From: an alpha proteobacterium SCGC AAA015-N04
Lineage (GTDB): Bacteria > Pseudomonadota > Alphaproteobacteria > Puniceispirillales > Marisalimonadaceae
DNA length: 64,000 nucleotides
NCBI GenBank assembly: GCA_000383115.1
Contig: KB910522.1
Coordinates: 72,714 to 136,713, forward strand
Reading direction: 5' to 3'
The stretch's first letter is position 1, and every line of letters begins with the position of its first letter. The notes beneath the pieces were generated by a model that was not told the origin of the DNA, searched no databases, and saw only the letters and a program-made list of their open reading frames with translations. Positions 24,665-33,906 of the stretch are shown here, piece by piece. The position numbers were made by a program, and so were the translations under genes.

Positions 24665-24735
24665 ATAATCCTCCTCCAAAAATTAATAAACTAATATAAA
24701 TGTTAACGTTTTTTAATCTTAAGTAAAATTTTATT

Positions 24736-25057
24736 TTACTTTAATTTACTTAGATAAAGAGCAAGAGAATTAATTTCTTCCTCACCAAGTCTTTCAGCAA
24801 CCATTTGCATAACTGCATTTTCTTTTTCTTTTGTTTTATAAGCTAAAATTTTCGTAATAAATTGACTAGTCTTCATGCCTGTAATTTTTGGTATCCCTTG
24901 ACCTAAACCAGTTGAATTATGACATGTAACACATTCACCAAATAGATGTTCACCATAATCAACATCTGCGCCTACTAATTGTTTTTGGTCAGCATATGAT
25001 TTATTTATCAAAAAAAAAGCATACAACAATTGATAAAAGTATAAAGATGGACTTCAT
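24736..25057 (-). CDS. soxE: SoxE/FccA-type monohaem cytochrome c, frameshift in signal peptide
   Basis: A small class I cytochrome: GECVTCHNSTGLGQGIPKI is the haem site, MxxMxxERLGEEEINSLALYLSKL the C-terminal helix with a likely axial methionine. It is the electron acceptor for the flavoprotein downstream. The mature frame lacks a good start, but ATG 25057, behind GGGGGAGG, begins a perfect signal peptide (MKSIFILLSIVVC). This joins the mature frame only if the run of nine T (minus strand; A on plus, 25010-25018) is read as eight, giving SYA-DQ as cleavage site. The frame as written is therefore broken by one base in a homopolymer, by sequencing error, true mutation or slippage. Confidence 0.82.
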
Positions 25058-25256
25058 AACCTCCCCCAGGTTTGAAAGTTTAATAAAATATTACTTTTAG
25101 TTTGTTAATTATTTCAAATTTATTTTTTTTATCAAGCTATAAATATACAAGACAGAATAATGTTGTTATGATCCCCTTTTATAAGTAAATTAATTAAAAC
25201 TGTTACCTGATTTATTAAATCATTGCAGTAATATTTTTTAATTTTTAGGAAAGATT

Positions 25257-28049
25257 ATGAGCTTATATTCAGATTATTTGACACAAATAGAAAATCGAAA
25301 AAAAGAGGGCTTGAAACCTAAACCAATTGAAGATGGTGAATTGCTCAAAGAAATAATTTCACAAATAAAGGATACTAATAATAAACATAGAAAAAACTCT
25401 ATTGATTTTCTGATTTACAACACTATTCCTGGAACAACGTCAGCTGCTTTGGAAAAGTCTAAGTTTTTAAAAGAAATAATTTTAGAAAGTACAATGGTTA
25501 ATGAAATAAAACCATCATTTGCGTTTGAATTATTATCTCATATGAAAGGTGGTCCGTCTATAGAAGTTCTTCTTGATTTAGCTCTAAGCGATAATCAATC
25601 CAACGCATTTGAAGCAGCGGAAGTTTTAAAAACCCAAGTATTTTTATATGAGGTTGACACTTCTAGATTGGAAAATGCTTACAAAGATGGAAACAAAATT
25701 GCAGAAGATATTCTAAAAAGTTATTCTAATGCTGAATTTTTTACTAAACTTCCAGAAATTGAAGAAGAGGTAAAAGTTGTAACTTACGTTGCGGCAGAGG
25801 GTGATATTTCTACGGATTTATTGTCACCTGGAAATCAGGCACATTCTAGATCTGATCGAGAGCTACATGGGAAATGTATGATTTCAGAAAAAGCCCAATT
25901 GGAAATTATTGAATTAAAAAAGCAACATCCAGATAAGCGTGTAATGTTAATCGCAGAAAAGGGTACTATGGGTGTTGGATCATCAAGAATGTCTGGCGTC
26001 AATAATGTTGCCTTATGGACTGGAAAGCAAGCAAGTCCTTATGTACCGTTTGTTAATATTGCGCCAATTGTTGCAGGTACAAATGGAATTTCTCCAATAT
26101 TTTTAACAACTGTAGGAGTTACAGGAGGAATAGGTGTAGACCTAAAAAATTGGGTAAAAAAACTTGATTCAGATGGTAATCCAATAATTAACAATGATGA
26201 TAATCCAGTCCTAGAACAGAAATATAGTGTAGATACTGGTACAGTATTAAAAATTAACACAAAAAAGAAAAAACTTTTTGATGAAACAGGAGAGAAAGAA
26301 TTAGTTGATTTATCATCTTCGTTTTCACCTCAAAAACAAGAATTTATGAAAGCAGGTGGATCCTATGCAATTGTTTTCGGAAAAAAATTGCAAAGTTTTG
26401 CCTGTAAGGTTCTAAATGTCGAATTAAAATCTGCTTTTGCACCTTCAAAACAAATTTATATTGAAGGGAAAGGATTTACAGCTGTCGAGAAGATATTTAA
26501 TGCAAATGCGGTAGGTGTAGAAGAGGATGTGCTTTTACACGCTGGCTCTGATGTAAGAGTAAAAGTAAATATTGTTGGATCACAAGATACTACAGGTTTA
26601 ATGACATCACAAGAATTAGAGGCAATGGCAGCAACTGTAATTTCGCCAACCGTAGACGGGGCTTATCAATCAGGATGTCATACAGCCTCAGTTTGGGATT
26701 TTAAAGCTCAGGAAAATACCCCAAGACTGATGAAATTTATGCATAAATTTGGTCTCATTACTGCGCGTGACCCAAAAGATTCTTATCATTCAATGACTGA
26801 TGTTATCCACAAAGTATTGAATGATATAACTGTTGATGATTGGTCAATTATTATTGGTGGTGACTCTCATACCAGAATGTCAAAAGGTGTAGCATTCGGA
26901 GCAGACTCTGGGACTGTTGCTTTGGCCTTGGCGACTGGTGAGGCAACAATGCCAATACCAGAGTCAGTCAAAGTAACATTTAAGGGCAAAATGGGCGATC
27001 ATATGGACTTCAGAGATGTAGTTCACGCCACACAAGCCCAGATGCTTAAGCAGTTCGGCGATAATGTATTTCAAGGAAAAATTATTGAAGTTCATTTGGG
27101 AACTCTTCTTGCTGACCAAGCCTTTACTTTTACCGATTGGACTGCTGAGATGAAAGCAAAGGCATCAATATGTATTTCAGAGAATGCAACACTAATTAAG
27201 TCATTAGAAATTGCTAAAGACAGAATACAGGTCATGATAGAAAAGGGAATGGAAAACGAAAATAAAATGCTTAATAAGTTAATAGGCATTGCTGAAAAAA
27301 GAATTTCAGAAATCAAATCTGGTAAAAAGCCTGCTTTAAGACCTGATGTAAATGCGAAGTATTCTGCTGAAGTTGAAGTTGATTTAGACTTAATAGATGA
27401 ACCAATGATTGCTGATCCAGATGTTAATAATTCAGACGTGTCAAAGAGATATACACATGATACAATTAGACCAATTTCTTATTACAATGCTGAAAAAAAA
27501 GTAGATTTAGGTTTTGTTGGCTCTTGTATGGTACATAAAGGCGATGTAAAAATTGTCGCACAAATGCTTCGTAATCTTGAAAAATCTTCGGGCCAGGTAA
27601 GGTTTAAGGCACCTTTAGTTTTAGCAGCTCCAACTTATAATATAATTGATGAACTTAAGGACGAAGGTGACTGGAGTATATTACAAAAATATTCAGGTTT
27701 TGAATTTGATGATAAAAATCCTAAGAAATCAGCTCGTCTAGAATATGAAAATATTCTTTACCTTGAAAGGCCAGGATGTAATCTTTGCATGGGCAATCAA
27801 GAAAAAGCAGCAAAGGGTGACACAGTGTTAGCCACTTCAACTAGACTATTTCAAGGAAGAGTAGTTGAAGACTCCCAAGAAAAAAAAGGAGAGTCACTGC
27901 TTGCATCAACACCAGTTGTTGTTCTTTCAGCGATTTTGGGAAGAACCCCAACTATAGATGAGTATAAAATAGCTGTTGAAGGTATTGATCTTACTAAATT
28001 TGCACCACCATTAGAAAAAAATCAGAATACTTTGTCAGCACATTTTTAA
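25257..28049 (+). CDS. acnB: Aconitate hydratase B
   Basis: Aconitase B interconverts citrate and isocitrate in the TCA cycle and may also act on 2-methylisocitrate. The order is that of AcnB: N-terminal HEAT-like domain, the swivelling domain 4-like part (about 170-400), then the catalytic domains. The [4Fe-4S] ligands are visible as QSGCHTAS and RPGCNLCMGNQ, with GGDSHTRMSKG between. At 930 residues it is longer than E. coli AcnB (865), with a charged segment near residues 295-325 (LDSDGNPIINNDDNPVLEQK). It stands alone: a 200-base gap precedes it and no same-pathway gene follows. Confidence 0.93.
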   Translation: MSLYSDYLTQIENRKKEGLKPKPIEDGELLKEIISQIKDTNNKHRKNSIDFLIYNTIPGTTSAALEKSKFLKEIILESTMVNEIKPSFAFELLSHMKGGPSIEVLLDLALSDNQSNAFEAAEVLKTQVFLYEVDTSRLENAYKDGNKIAEDILKSYSNAEFFTKLPEIEEEVKVVTYVAAEGDISTDLLSPGNQAHSRSDRELHGKCMISEKAQLEIIELKKQHPDKRVMLIAEKGTMGVGSSRMSGVNNVALWTGKQASPYVPFVNIAPIVAGTNGISPIFLTTVGVTGGIGVDLKNWVKKLDSDGNPIINNDDNPVLEQKYSVDTGTVLKINTKKKKLFDETGEKELVDLSSSFSPQKQEFMKAGGSYAIVFGKKLQSFACKVLNVELKSAFAPSKQIYIEGKGFTAVEKIFNANAVGVEEDVLLHAGSDVRVKVNIVGSQDTTGLMTSQELEAMAATVISPTVDGAYQSGCHTASVWDFKAQENTPRLMKFMHKFGLITARDPKDSYHSMTDVIHKVLNDITVDDWSIIIGGDSHTRMSKGVAFGADSGTVALALATGEATMPIPESVKVTFKGKMGDHMDFRDVVHATQAQMLKQFGDNVFQGKIIEVHLGTLLADQAFTFTDWTAEMKAKASICISENATLIKSLEIAKDRIQVMIEKGMENENKMLNKLIGIAEKRISEIKSGKKPALRPDVNAKYSAEVEVDLDLIDEPMIADPDVNNSDVSKRYTHDTIRPISYYNAEKKVDLGFVGSCMVHKGDVKIVAQMLRNLEKSSGQVRFKAPLVLAAPTYNIIDELKDEGDWSILQKYSGFEFDDKNPKKSARLEYENILYLERPGCNLCMGNQEKAAKGDTVLATSTRLFQGRVVEDSQEKKGESLLASTPVVVLSAILGRTPTIDEYKIAVEGIDLTKFAPPLEKNQNTLSAHF

Positions 28050-28113
28050 TTCAGGTTCAAATTGTTAAGATTAACGGAAAATTCTTGTTTAACTTAATTG
28101 ATTGGTTAATTGT

Positions 28114-30276
28114 TTGAAACAAAAAGTAAAAATTTATTCTTTACTATTTTTTTTAGGCATTTCTCTAATAAATTTTGAAAAAGTTTTTGCCGATTCAAAT
28201 ACTAAATTTACTCCCTACTACATTATAGATTTAAATACTTTTGATACAATTCCAAAAAAATATTTAGAATTTGCTGAGGGATTTGATGAAAATATTTCTT
28301 TTAAAACTTTATCTGACGTAGAGTGGAAAAAGACTTTAGATGATGATCAATCATTTGTTAACGGTTATTGGGTTCGTTTTAGTATCTTAAACAATACTAA
28401 AAAAGATAGTATTGGAATTAACTATAGTTACAATAATGAAAAAAAAGTTTTTATTCACAATATTAATGGAATCATTGAATATCCTCACTGGAGAGAGAAA
28501 TTTGACAATTGGATTGATGATAAAAGGATAAGAACAAGTTATAAACTTTCTATTAAATCGAATGAAATTGCTCAAGTTTATAGTTTTTTTAGAAAAAAAC
28601 CATTTGATAGATATATGGGTAGAGACAGCTTACATCGAATGACTGTAAGTACTTGGGAAAATATTCGAACCCATCAATTTGTTAAAATTGCAGCAAATAT
28701 TGCAACATTTGCAATAGCAATAACTTTTGCTATTTATTATTTATTCATTTTTATTGTTTCTAAGGGAAATTATCTATGGCTGTCACTTAGCCTTTTTCAA
28801 ATTTCTTTTCTTTCCATTACAAATTTAGTTGTTGGAAGGATTATTGGTATAACTTCCTGGTTATATGCAAGTGAATTTTCTTTAAGTTTAATTTCCTTTT
28901 TATTTTTGTTGTTACTTCAATTTTTTAGACATTCTCTAAACTTAAAATTGAATTACCCATTGCTTAACAAAATATTTATATCAGTTATAATTTTCTATAT
29001 TTTAATGTTTATTTTAAATCTTTATTCGTCTTTATTTTGGCCAAGCGTCCCTTATCTTGATTTAAATCTTTATCCGCCTGACATGAATGGTCCAGGTCTA
29101 GTTAAGCCAAAATATTTATTTATACCTTTTATCATATTATTACTAACTTCAGCTGTTGTGTCATTCCATCTGTGGAAAAAAGGGAGTAAGTATGCAAAAT
29201 ATTTATGTATATCCTTTGCACTTCCTTTCTTGTCGGCACCAATTTCGGGTGTAGCTTATTTGTTTTATGATTTTAATTGGATCACTTGGTTGATAATAAA
29301 TTCTGCTGTTGGAATTTTATTTCTAGGGATGTTTATCACTTTTGGTTTTGCTGTCGCTCAGCAATTAAATGATATGAAATTATTAGCACTTCAACAACAA
29401 GTAAAATTAACTGAAGCTTACCAAAGATTTGTTCCATCTGAATTACTCAAAAATCTTGGGAAAAACAGTATTTTAGATGTCTCATTAGGTGATCAAGTAA
29501 ACGTAACAATGAGTATATTATTCTCAGATATAAGATCCTTTACATCCATATCTGAAAAAATGACACCTAGGGAGAATTTTTCTTTTTTAAATTCATATTT
29601 AAATCAAATGAGCCCAATTATAAGAGAAAATAAAGGATACATTGATAAATTTATGGGCGATGGTGTTATGGCTCTGTTTAAGAATTCTGCAAACGACGCT
29701 GTAAAAGCAGCAATAGAAATGCAAAAATATTTAATTCATTATAATGCTAGTTCTTTTAAAAATAAAACTCATAAAATTAATATTGGAATTGGGATTAATA
29801 CCGGAGAAATGATGTTAGGTACACTAGGTGAAACAAATAGAATGGAAGGGTCAGTAATCAGTGATGCTGTAAATTTAGCCTCACGACTAGAAGGGTTAAC
29901 AAAAAATTATAAAGCTAGCATTATTATTTCAGAAGAAACTTATAAAAATATAAATAAAGATTTATTCGCCATTAGATTTATAGATCTTGTAGCCGTAAAA
30001 GGAAAAAATAAACCTATAAAAATTTTTGAAGTTTTTGATGCAGATCTTGAAAAATTAAAACAATTAAAAATTGAAACTTTAAATGATTTCAAAAAAGCCA
30101 CCAAAGCCTATTTTGAACATAATTTTGAAAATTCACTAAAATTATTTTCAAGAATAAATAAGATTAATCCTGATGATAAGGTAACTGAAATATTTATTAA
30201 TAGATGTAAAAAAATCATAAAAGAAGGTTGGAATCCTGATTTATGGGATGGTATTAATCGATTAAGTAATAAATAA
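28114..30276 (+). CDS. Membrane-bound class III adenylate/guanylate cyclase with 7TMR-DISM sensor
   Basis: About 720 residues. A signal peptide (YSLLFFLGISLINFEKVFAD) leads into a periplasmic sensor of DISMED2 type (about 30-180), seven-or-so membrane spans (about 195-420), a short coiled linker and a C-terminal cyclase catalytic domain (about 450-640). ILFSDIRSFTSISEKM and FMGDGVMALF supply the metal-binding aspartates, and ISDAVNLASRLEGL the transition-state motif. A C-terminal ~80-residue helical tail follows. I prefer TTG 28114, since no ATG is available and the signal peptide follows directly. The ligand and whether cAMP or cGMP is made are unknown. Confidence 0.85.
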   Translation: MKQKVKIYSLLFFLGISLINFEKVFADSNTKFTPYYIIDLNTFDTIPKKYLEFAEGFDENISFKTLSDVEWKKTLDDDQSFVNGYWVRFSILNNTKKDSIGINYSYNNEKKVFIHNINGIIEYPHWREKFDNWIDDKRIRTSYKLSIKSNEIAQVYSFFRKKPFDRYMGRDSLHRMTVSTWENIRTHQFVKIAANIATFAIAITFAIYYLFIFIVSKGNYLWLSLSLFQISFLSITNLVVGRIIGITSWLYASEFSLSLISFLFLLLLQFFRHSLNLKLNYPLLNKIFISVIIFYILMFILNLYSSLFWPSVPYLDLNLYPPDMNGPGLVKPKYLFIPFIILLLTSAVVSFHLWKKGSKYAKYLCISFALPFLSAPISGVAYLFYDFNWITWLIINSAVGILFLGMFITFGFAVAQQLNDMKLLALQQQVKLTEAYQRFVPSELLKNLGKNSILDVSLGDQVNVTMSILFSDIRSFTSISEKMTPRENFSFLNSYLNQMSPIIRENKGYIDKFMGDGVMALFKNSANDAVKAAIEMQKYLIHYNASSFKNKTHKINIGIGINTGEMMLGTLGETNRMEGSVISDAVNLASRLEGLTKNYKASIIISEETYKNINKDLFAIRFIDLVAVKGKNKPIKIFEVFDADLEKLKQLKIETLNDFKKATKAYFEHNFENSLKLFSRINKINPDDKVTEIFINRCKKIIKEGWNPDLWDGINRLSNK

Positions 30277-30291
30277 TGAACTGGTAAAACA

Positions 30292-31452
30292 TTGACACAA
30301 TCAAGTACTTTAAAAAATAAACTTAAATTTAGTTTATGTGTAATAATAATGATTTTACAGTTTTCTGGTTGCGATCAATTTGGATCAATACCTAAAGATG
30401 ATGATTACTTAAGAATGAAAAAATCGTCTAATTATAATATTCCAGAAGATAAGTTTGTAAATCAAAACACTGACGTTATGGAAAATGTGAAAAAAAATAG
30501 TGGATTTTGGGCAAATCCAAGAAAAAATATGGCTAACAATTTTTTCTTTAATTCCAACATAACAGAACCAGAAACATTGTTACCAGAAGATAAAACTTCA
30601 TTAAATGAAAATTTTGTAAAGAGTAGTAATAATATTAAATTTGTTTGGTTAGGTCATTCCAGTATTTTGATGTCTATAAATAATAAGATTATTTTAATTG
30701 ACCCTATATTTTCACCATCTGCGTCACCATTTAGTTGGCTTATTAAAAGATATCAACCACCTGTATTTAAATTGAAGGAATTACCAAAAGTTGATTTTAT
30801 ACTTATTTCGCATGACCATTATGATCATTTAGACATGAAAACAATAAAGTATTTTAACAAGAACAAAGATATTTCATTCGTTGTACCATTGGGAGTAGGA
30901 TCTCATTTGAAAAAATGGGGAGTTGAAAATTCAAGAATAACAGAGATGGATTGGTGGGATACTACAATAATTAAAGGAATTAAATTTATTTGTACTCCTG
31001 CTCAACATTTTTCTGGAAGAAAAGCTTTTATAGAAACACAAAAATCATTGTGGGCATCGTGGGTTGTTAAATCAGGAAAGAGAAGTTTTTATTTTAGTGG
31101 TGATTCAGGTTATGCAAAACACTATAAGGAAATTGGTGATAAATATGGTCCTATGGAGGTCGTATTCATGGATAGTGGGCAATATAATACTCGCTGGAGA
31201 GAAGTGCATAACATGCCTGAAGAAGTTATAAAGGGCTTCATTGATTTAAAAGGTGAAAATCTTATACCTATTCATTGGGGTATGTTTACTTTAGCAATGC
31301 ATAACTGGTTTGATCCTCCAGTTGAAATTAAAAAAAGAGCAGAAGAAAAAAGTATATCTTTAATTACTCCCATAATTGGTCAGGTAATAGATATGAAAAA
31401 TTTAATTGATACTGAGAGCTGGTGGGAAAAATTTATAAATGTAATTAAATAG
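30292..31452 (+). CDS. Lipoprotein with metallo-beta-lactamase fold (NAPE-PLD/RomA-like)
   Basis: A 386-residue predicted lipoprotein: signal peptide with lipobox QFSGC, then a metallo-hydrolase domain. WLGHSSILMSINNKIILIDP, SHDHYDHLD (the HxHxDH zinc motif), CTPAQHFSGR, YFSGDSGYAKHY and PIHWGMFTLAMH match the N-acyl-phosphatidylethanolamine phospholipase D-like branch. The substrate in bacteria is not established, but lipid hydrolysis in the envelope is likely. The start is a TTG 15 bases after the cyclase stop, so the two genes are probably co-transcribed. Confidence 0.85.
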   Translation: MTQSSTLKNKLKFSLCVIIMILQFSGCDQFGSIPKDDDYLRMKKSSNYNIPEDKFVNQNTDVMENVKKNSGFWANPRKNMANNFFFNSNITEPETLLPEDKTSLNENFVKSSNNIKFVWLGHSSILMSINNKIILIDPIFSPSASPFSWLIKRYQPPVFKLKELPKVDFILISHDHYDHLDMKTIKYFNKNKDISFVVPLGVGSHLKKWGVENSRITEMDWWDTTIIKGIKFICTPAQHFSGRKAFIETQKSLWASWVVKSGKRSFYFSGDSGYAKHYKEIGDKYGPMEVVFMDSGQYNTRWREVHNMPEEVIKGFIDLKGENLIPIHWGMFTLAMHNWFDPPVEIKKRAEEKSISLITPIIGQVIDMKNLIDTESWWEKFINVIK

Positions 31453-31487
31453 AAAAATCAAATATTTTAAATAAAATGAGATTAAAT

Positions 31488-32627
31488 ATGAAAATAAACA
31501 ATTTAAATGAACTTAATACCCCTTGTTTGATTTTAGATAAAAATCTTTTAGAAAAAAATTGTAGTAAAGCTAGAAAAAAATGTGATGAATTTAACACAAT
31601 ATTAAGACCACACGTTAAAACTCCTAAAAGTATTGAAGTTGCTAAAATTGCTCTTGGAAAAGATGTAGGTCCTATTACTGTTTCAACCCTAAAAGAAGCT
31701 GAGTATTTTGCAAGTTCAGGTTTCAAAGATATTACTTATGCTGTTTGCATAATTCCAGCAAAACTTAAAAGATTAAATTATATTCAGTTGAAGTATAACT
31801 GTGTGATACGTATGGTTATAGATTCAGTTATTGTTGCCAAAGAAATTGTTAATTATAGTAAATTACATAGTGCAAATTTTGAAATTCTGATTGAAATTGA
31901 CTGCGGTGAAGGAAGAAGCGGTTTAGCTTATCAAGATAAAAAAATTAGAGAAATATCTAAAGTTTTTAACATTAATCATTATACGAAGTTGTTGGGAGTT
32001 TTAGCACATGCTGGTCATAGTTATTCAACCAACAATAAAAAAGAAATTATATCAATTAGTAACATTGAACGTGAACAAGCTATTGCTTCTTTAAAGAATT
32101 TTGTAAATACCAAAAATAACCCTCCTATCATAAGTATAGGATCAACTCCTACAATGTTTTATGCTGAACATTTAAAAGGTATCACTGAAGTAAGAGCAGG
32201 GATTTATATGTTTTGGGATTTAGCTCAGGTTTCAAGGGGCATTTGTGAAATAGATGAAATAGCTTTAACCGTTTTATCAAGTGTAATTGGTCATAATCAA
32301 CAAAAAGGAAAAATATTAATTGATGCTGGTGCATTAGCCTTATCAAAAGATGTTAGTGCAAATAATTTTATGCCTGATGCTGGGTATGGATTAGTTTGTG
32401 ATCCTAACACAGCACTAGCCTATGGAGGACTCAACATTTCTGAAGTTCATCAAGAGCATGGTTCAATCAATATAGATAACACAAGCTGGTTTGATAAATT
32501 ACCTATAGGAAGTTTAGTACGCATATTACCAAATCATGCGTGTTTAACTTGCGCAGCTTACAGTAGTTATAATATTTTAGAAAACGGAACTATTGTGGAC
32601 AGTTGGTCAAGGACCAATGGTTGGTGA
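31488..32627 (+). CDS. D-threonine aldolase / D-serine dehydratase-like PLP enzyme
   Basis: A 379-residue fold-type III PLP enzyme. The N-terminal alanine-racemase-like barrel has the PLP lysine in LRPHVKTPKSIEV. The C-terminal DSD1-like domain ends with PNHACLTC, supplying the histidine and cysteine that bind the divalent metal in D-threonine aldolase and eukaryotic-type D-serine dehydratase. It would degrade D-hydroxy amino acids to glycine or keto acids. I start at ATG 31488 (MKINNLNELNTPCLIL), which matches the family N-terminus better than the ATG 12 bases earlier. Confidence 0.88.
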   Translation: MKINNLNELNTPCLILDKNLLEKNCSKARKKCDEFNTILRPHVKTPKSIEVAKIALGKDVGPITVSTLKEAEYFASSGFKDITYAVCIIPAKLKRLNYIQLKYNCVIRMVIDSVIVAKEIVNYSKLHSANFEILIEIDCGEGRSGLAYQDKKIREISKVFNINHYTKLLGVLAHAGHSYSTNNKKEIISISNIEREQAIASLKNFVNTKNNPPIISIGSTPTMFYAEHLKGITEVRAGIYMFWDLAQVSRGICEIDEIALTVLSSVIGHNQQKGKILIDAGALALSKDVSANNFMPDAGYGLVCDPNTALAYGGLNISEVHQEHGSINIDNTSWFDKLPIGSLVRILPNHACLTCAAYSSYNILENGTIVDSWSRTNGW

Positions 32628-32639
32628 TTTTATAAAAAT

Positions 32640-33086
32640 TTAAACCAAAATGGATGATACCCAACAAAATCCATTATTATCAAGTATGTAACATTCTCTC
32701 ATATCACGAAGTTTATTCATTGAATTAGATAAAATAATATAATTTTCTTTTCTTGCTCTTTCTTCTACTTCATCAGGATCACAACCTATAATTCTTAATT
32801 CTATTCCTAACCCTTTTGGTTTAGAACTTTTTATAATATTTATATACGGGTGATTATCATAAGTATGGTATGAATGAATACACTATCTACTTCCAAACCC
32901 TTCTATTACTGCAAAATCAGGATCTTGATAAAGAATTTTAGCCTTAATAATTTTTTGTAAAAAATGTAATGAATGTTTAATGCCCTCAACTAATAAATTT
33001 ATAATTAAACCAGATAAATCTTTGGAATATTCACTGGCAGATTTCCAAGGATATTTTTTCTTAATTTCATAACTATTCCAATTCAA
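32640..33086 (-). pseudogene. VOC-family (glyoxalase-like) gene with one in-frame TAG
   Basis: A single minus-strand frame of 149 codons runs from ATG 33086 to TAA 32640-32642 with one internal TAG at 32883-32885. Read across, it gives a VOC-type protein: HSLHFLQKIIKAKILYQDPD, FAVIEGFGSR, stop, CIHSYHTYDNHPY, GLGIELRIIGCDPDEVEERA, MRECYILDNNGFCWVSS. The residue expected at the stop is probably tryptophan, so TGG to TAG in one step would explain it. The rest is undamaged, indicating a recent loss or a sequence error. It occupies the 540-base gap between the PLP enzyme and the djlA-like gene; nothing else is visible there. Confidence 0.8.
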
Positions 33087-33167
33087 ATAATAGGTTAAAT
33101 GCTTTATTATTTATTTTTAGTAATTATATGTAATATATAAATCCGTTATAATTTCGAGAATTAAATC

Positions 33168-33893
33168 ATGTCAATTTGGGGAAGTTTAATAGGTGGTATT
33201 ATTGGTTTTTCTTTAGGTGGTCCCTTTGGAGCTTTACTTGGATCATTTTTAGGAGGAAAAATTTCAAATGTTAACTCATCAAAGACTTACGGAGGCCAAC
33301 AAAATGCACAACAAATTTTTGCTTTATCGTTAATAATTCTCTCTGCAAAACTAAGCAAAGCTGATGGTAGAGTTAGTAAAGAAGAATTAATTGCAGTAAA
33401 AGAGAAACTTCAAATACCTGATAGTGAAATTGATCAGGTAGCCAAGATTTTTAACAAGGCTAAAGATGAAAGCACTGGGTATGAACCTTATGCAAAACAA
33501 ATATCTAAAATTTTTAAGGGTAATCAGAATGTTTTAGAAGAAGTTATAAATATTCTTTTTTACATTGCAGAGGCTGACGGACACGTAAGTAATGAAGAAG
33601 AATCTATGATAGCTAACATTGCTTTTATTTTTGGTCTTAGTCAAAATCAATATGAAAGTATCAAAGAAACTAGAAAATCATCAGACAAACTAAATCCTTA
33701 TATAGTTTTAGAAAGTCAACCAACTGATGATTTAAAATCAATTAGAAAAAAATATATCAAGCTTTCTAAAGAACACCATCCAGATCTTTTGATTAGCAAA
33801 GGTGTGCCTATTGAAGTCATAAATGAGAGTAAAAATAAAATGAGAGCGATAAATGCTGCTTGGGATCAAATACAAAAATTGAAAAGTAACTAA
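33168..33893 (+). CDS. djlA: DjlA-like membrane-anchored J-domain co-chaperone
   Basis: A 241-residue protein with the DjlA layout. It has an N-terminal glycine-rich membrane segment (IGGIIGFSLGGPFGALLGSF), a TerB-like helical domain (about 45-160, LSKADGRVSKEEL and AEADGHVSNEEE), and a C-terminal J domain. The HPD tripeptide that stimulates DnaK is present in SKEHHPDLLISKGVP. It acts with DnaK at the inner membrane, often linked to envelope stress. A single gene with no obvious operon partner. Confidence 0.88.
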   Translation: MSIWGSLIGGIIGFSLGGPFGALLGSFLGGKISNVNSSKTYGGQQNAQQIFALSLIILSAKLSKADGRVSKEELIAVKEKLQIPDSEIDQVAKIFNKAKDESTGYEPYAKQISKIFKGNQNVLEEVINILFYIAEADGHVSNEEESMIANIAFIFGLSQNQYESIKETRKSSDKLNPYIVLESQPTDDLKSIRKKYIKLSKEHHPDLLISKGVPIEVINESKNKMRAINAAWDQIQKLKSN

Positions 33894-33906
33894 ATTCTAA
33901 CTTAAC

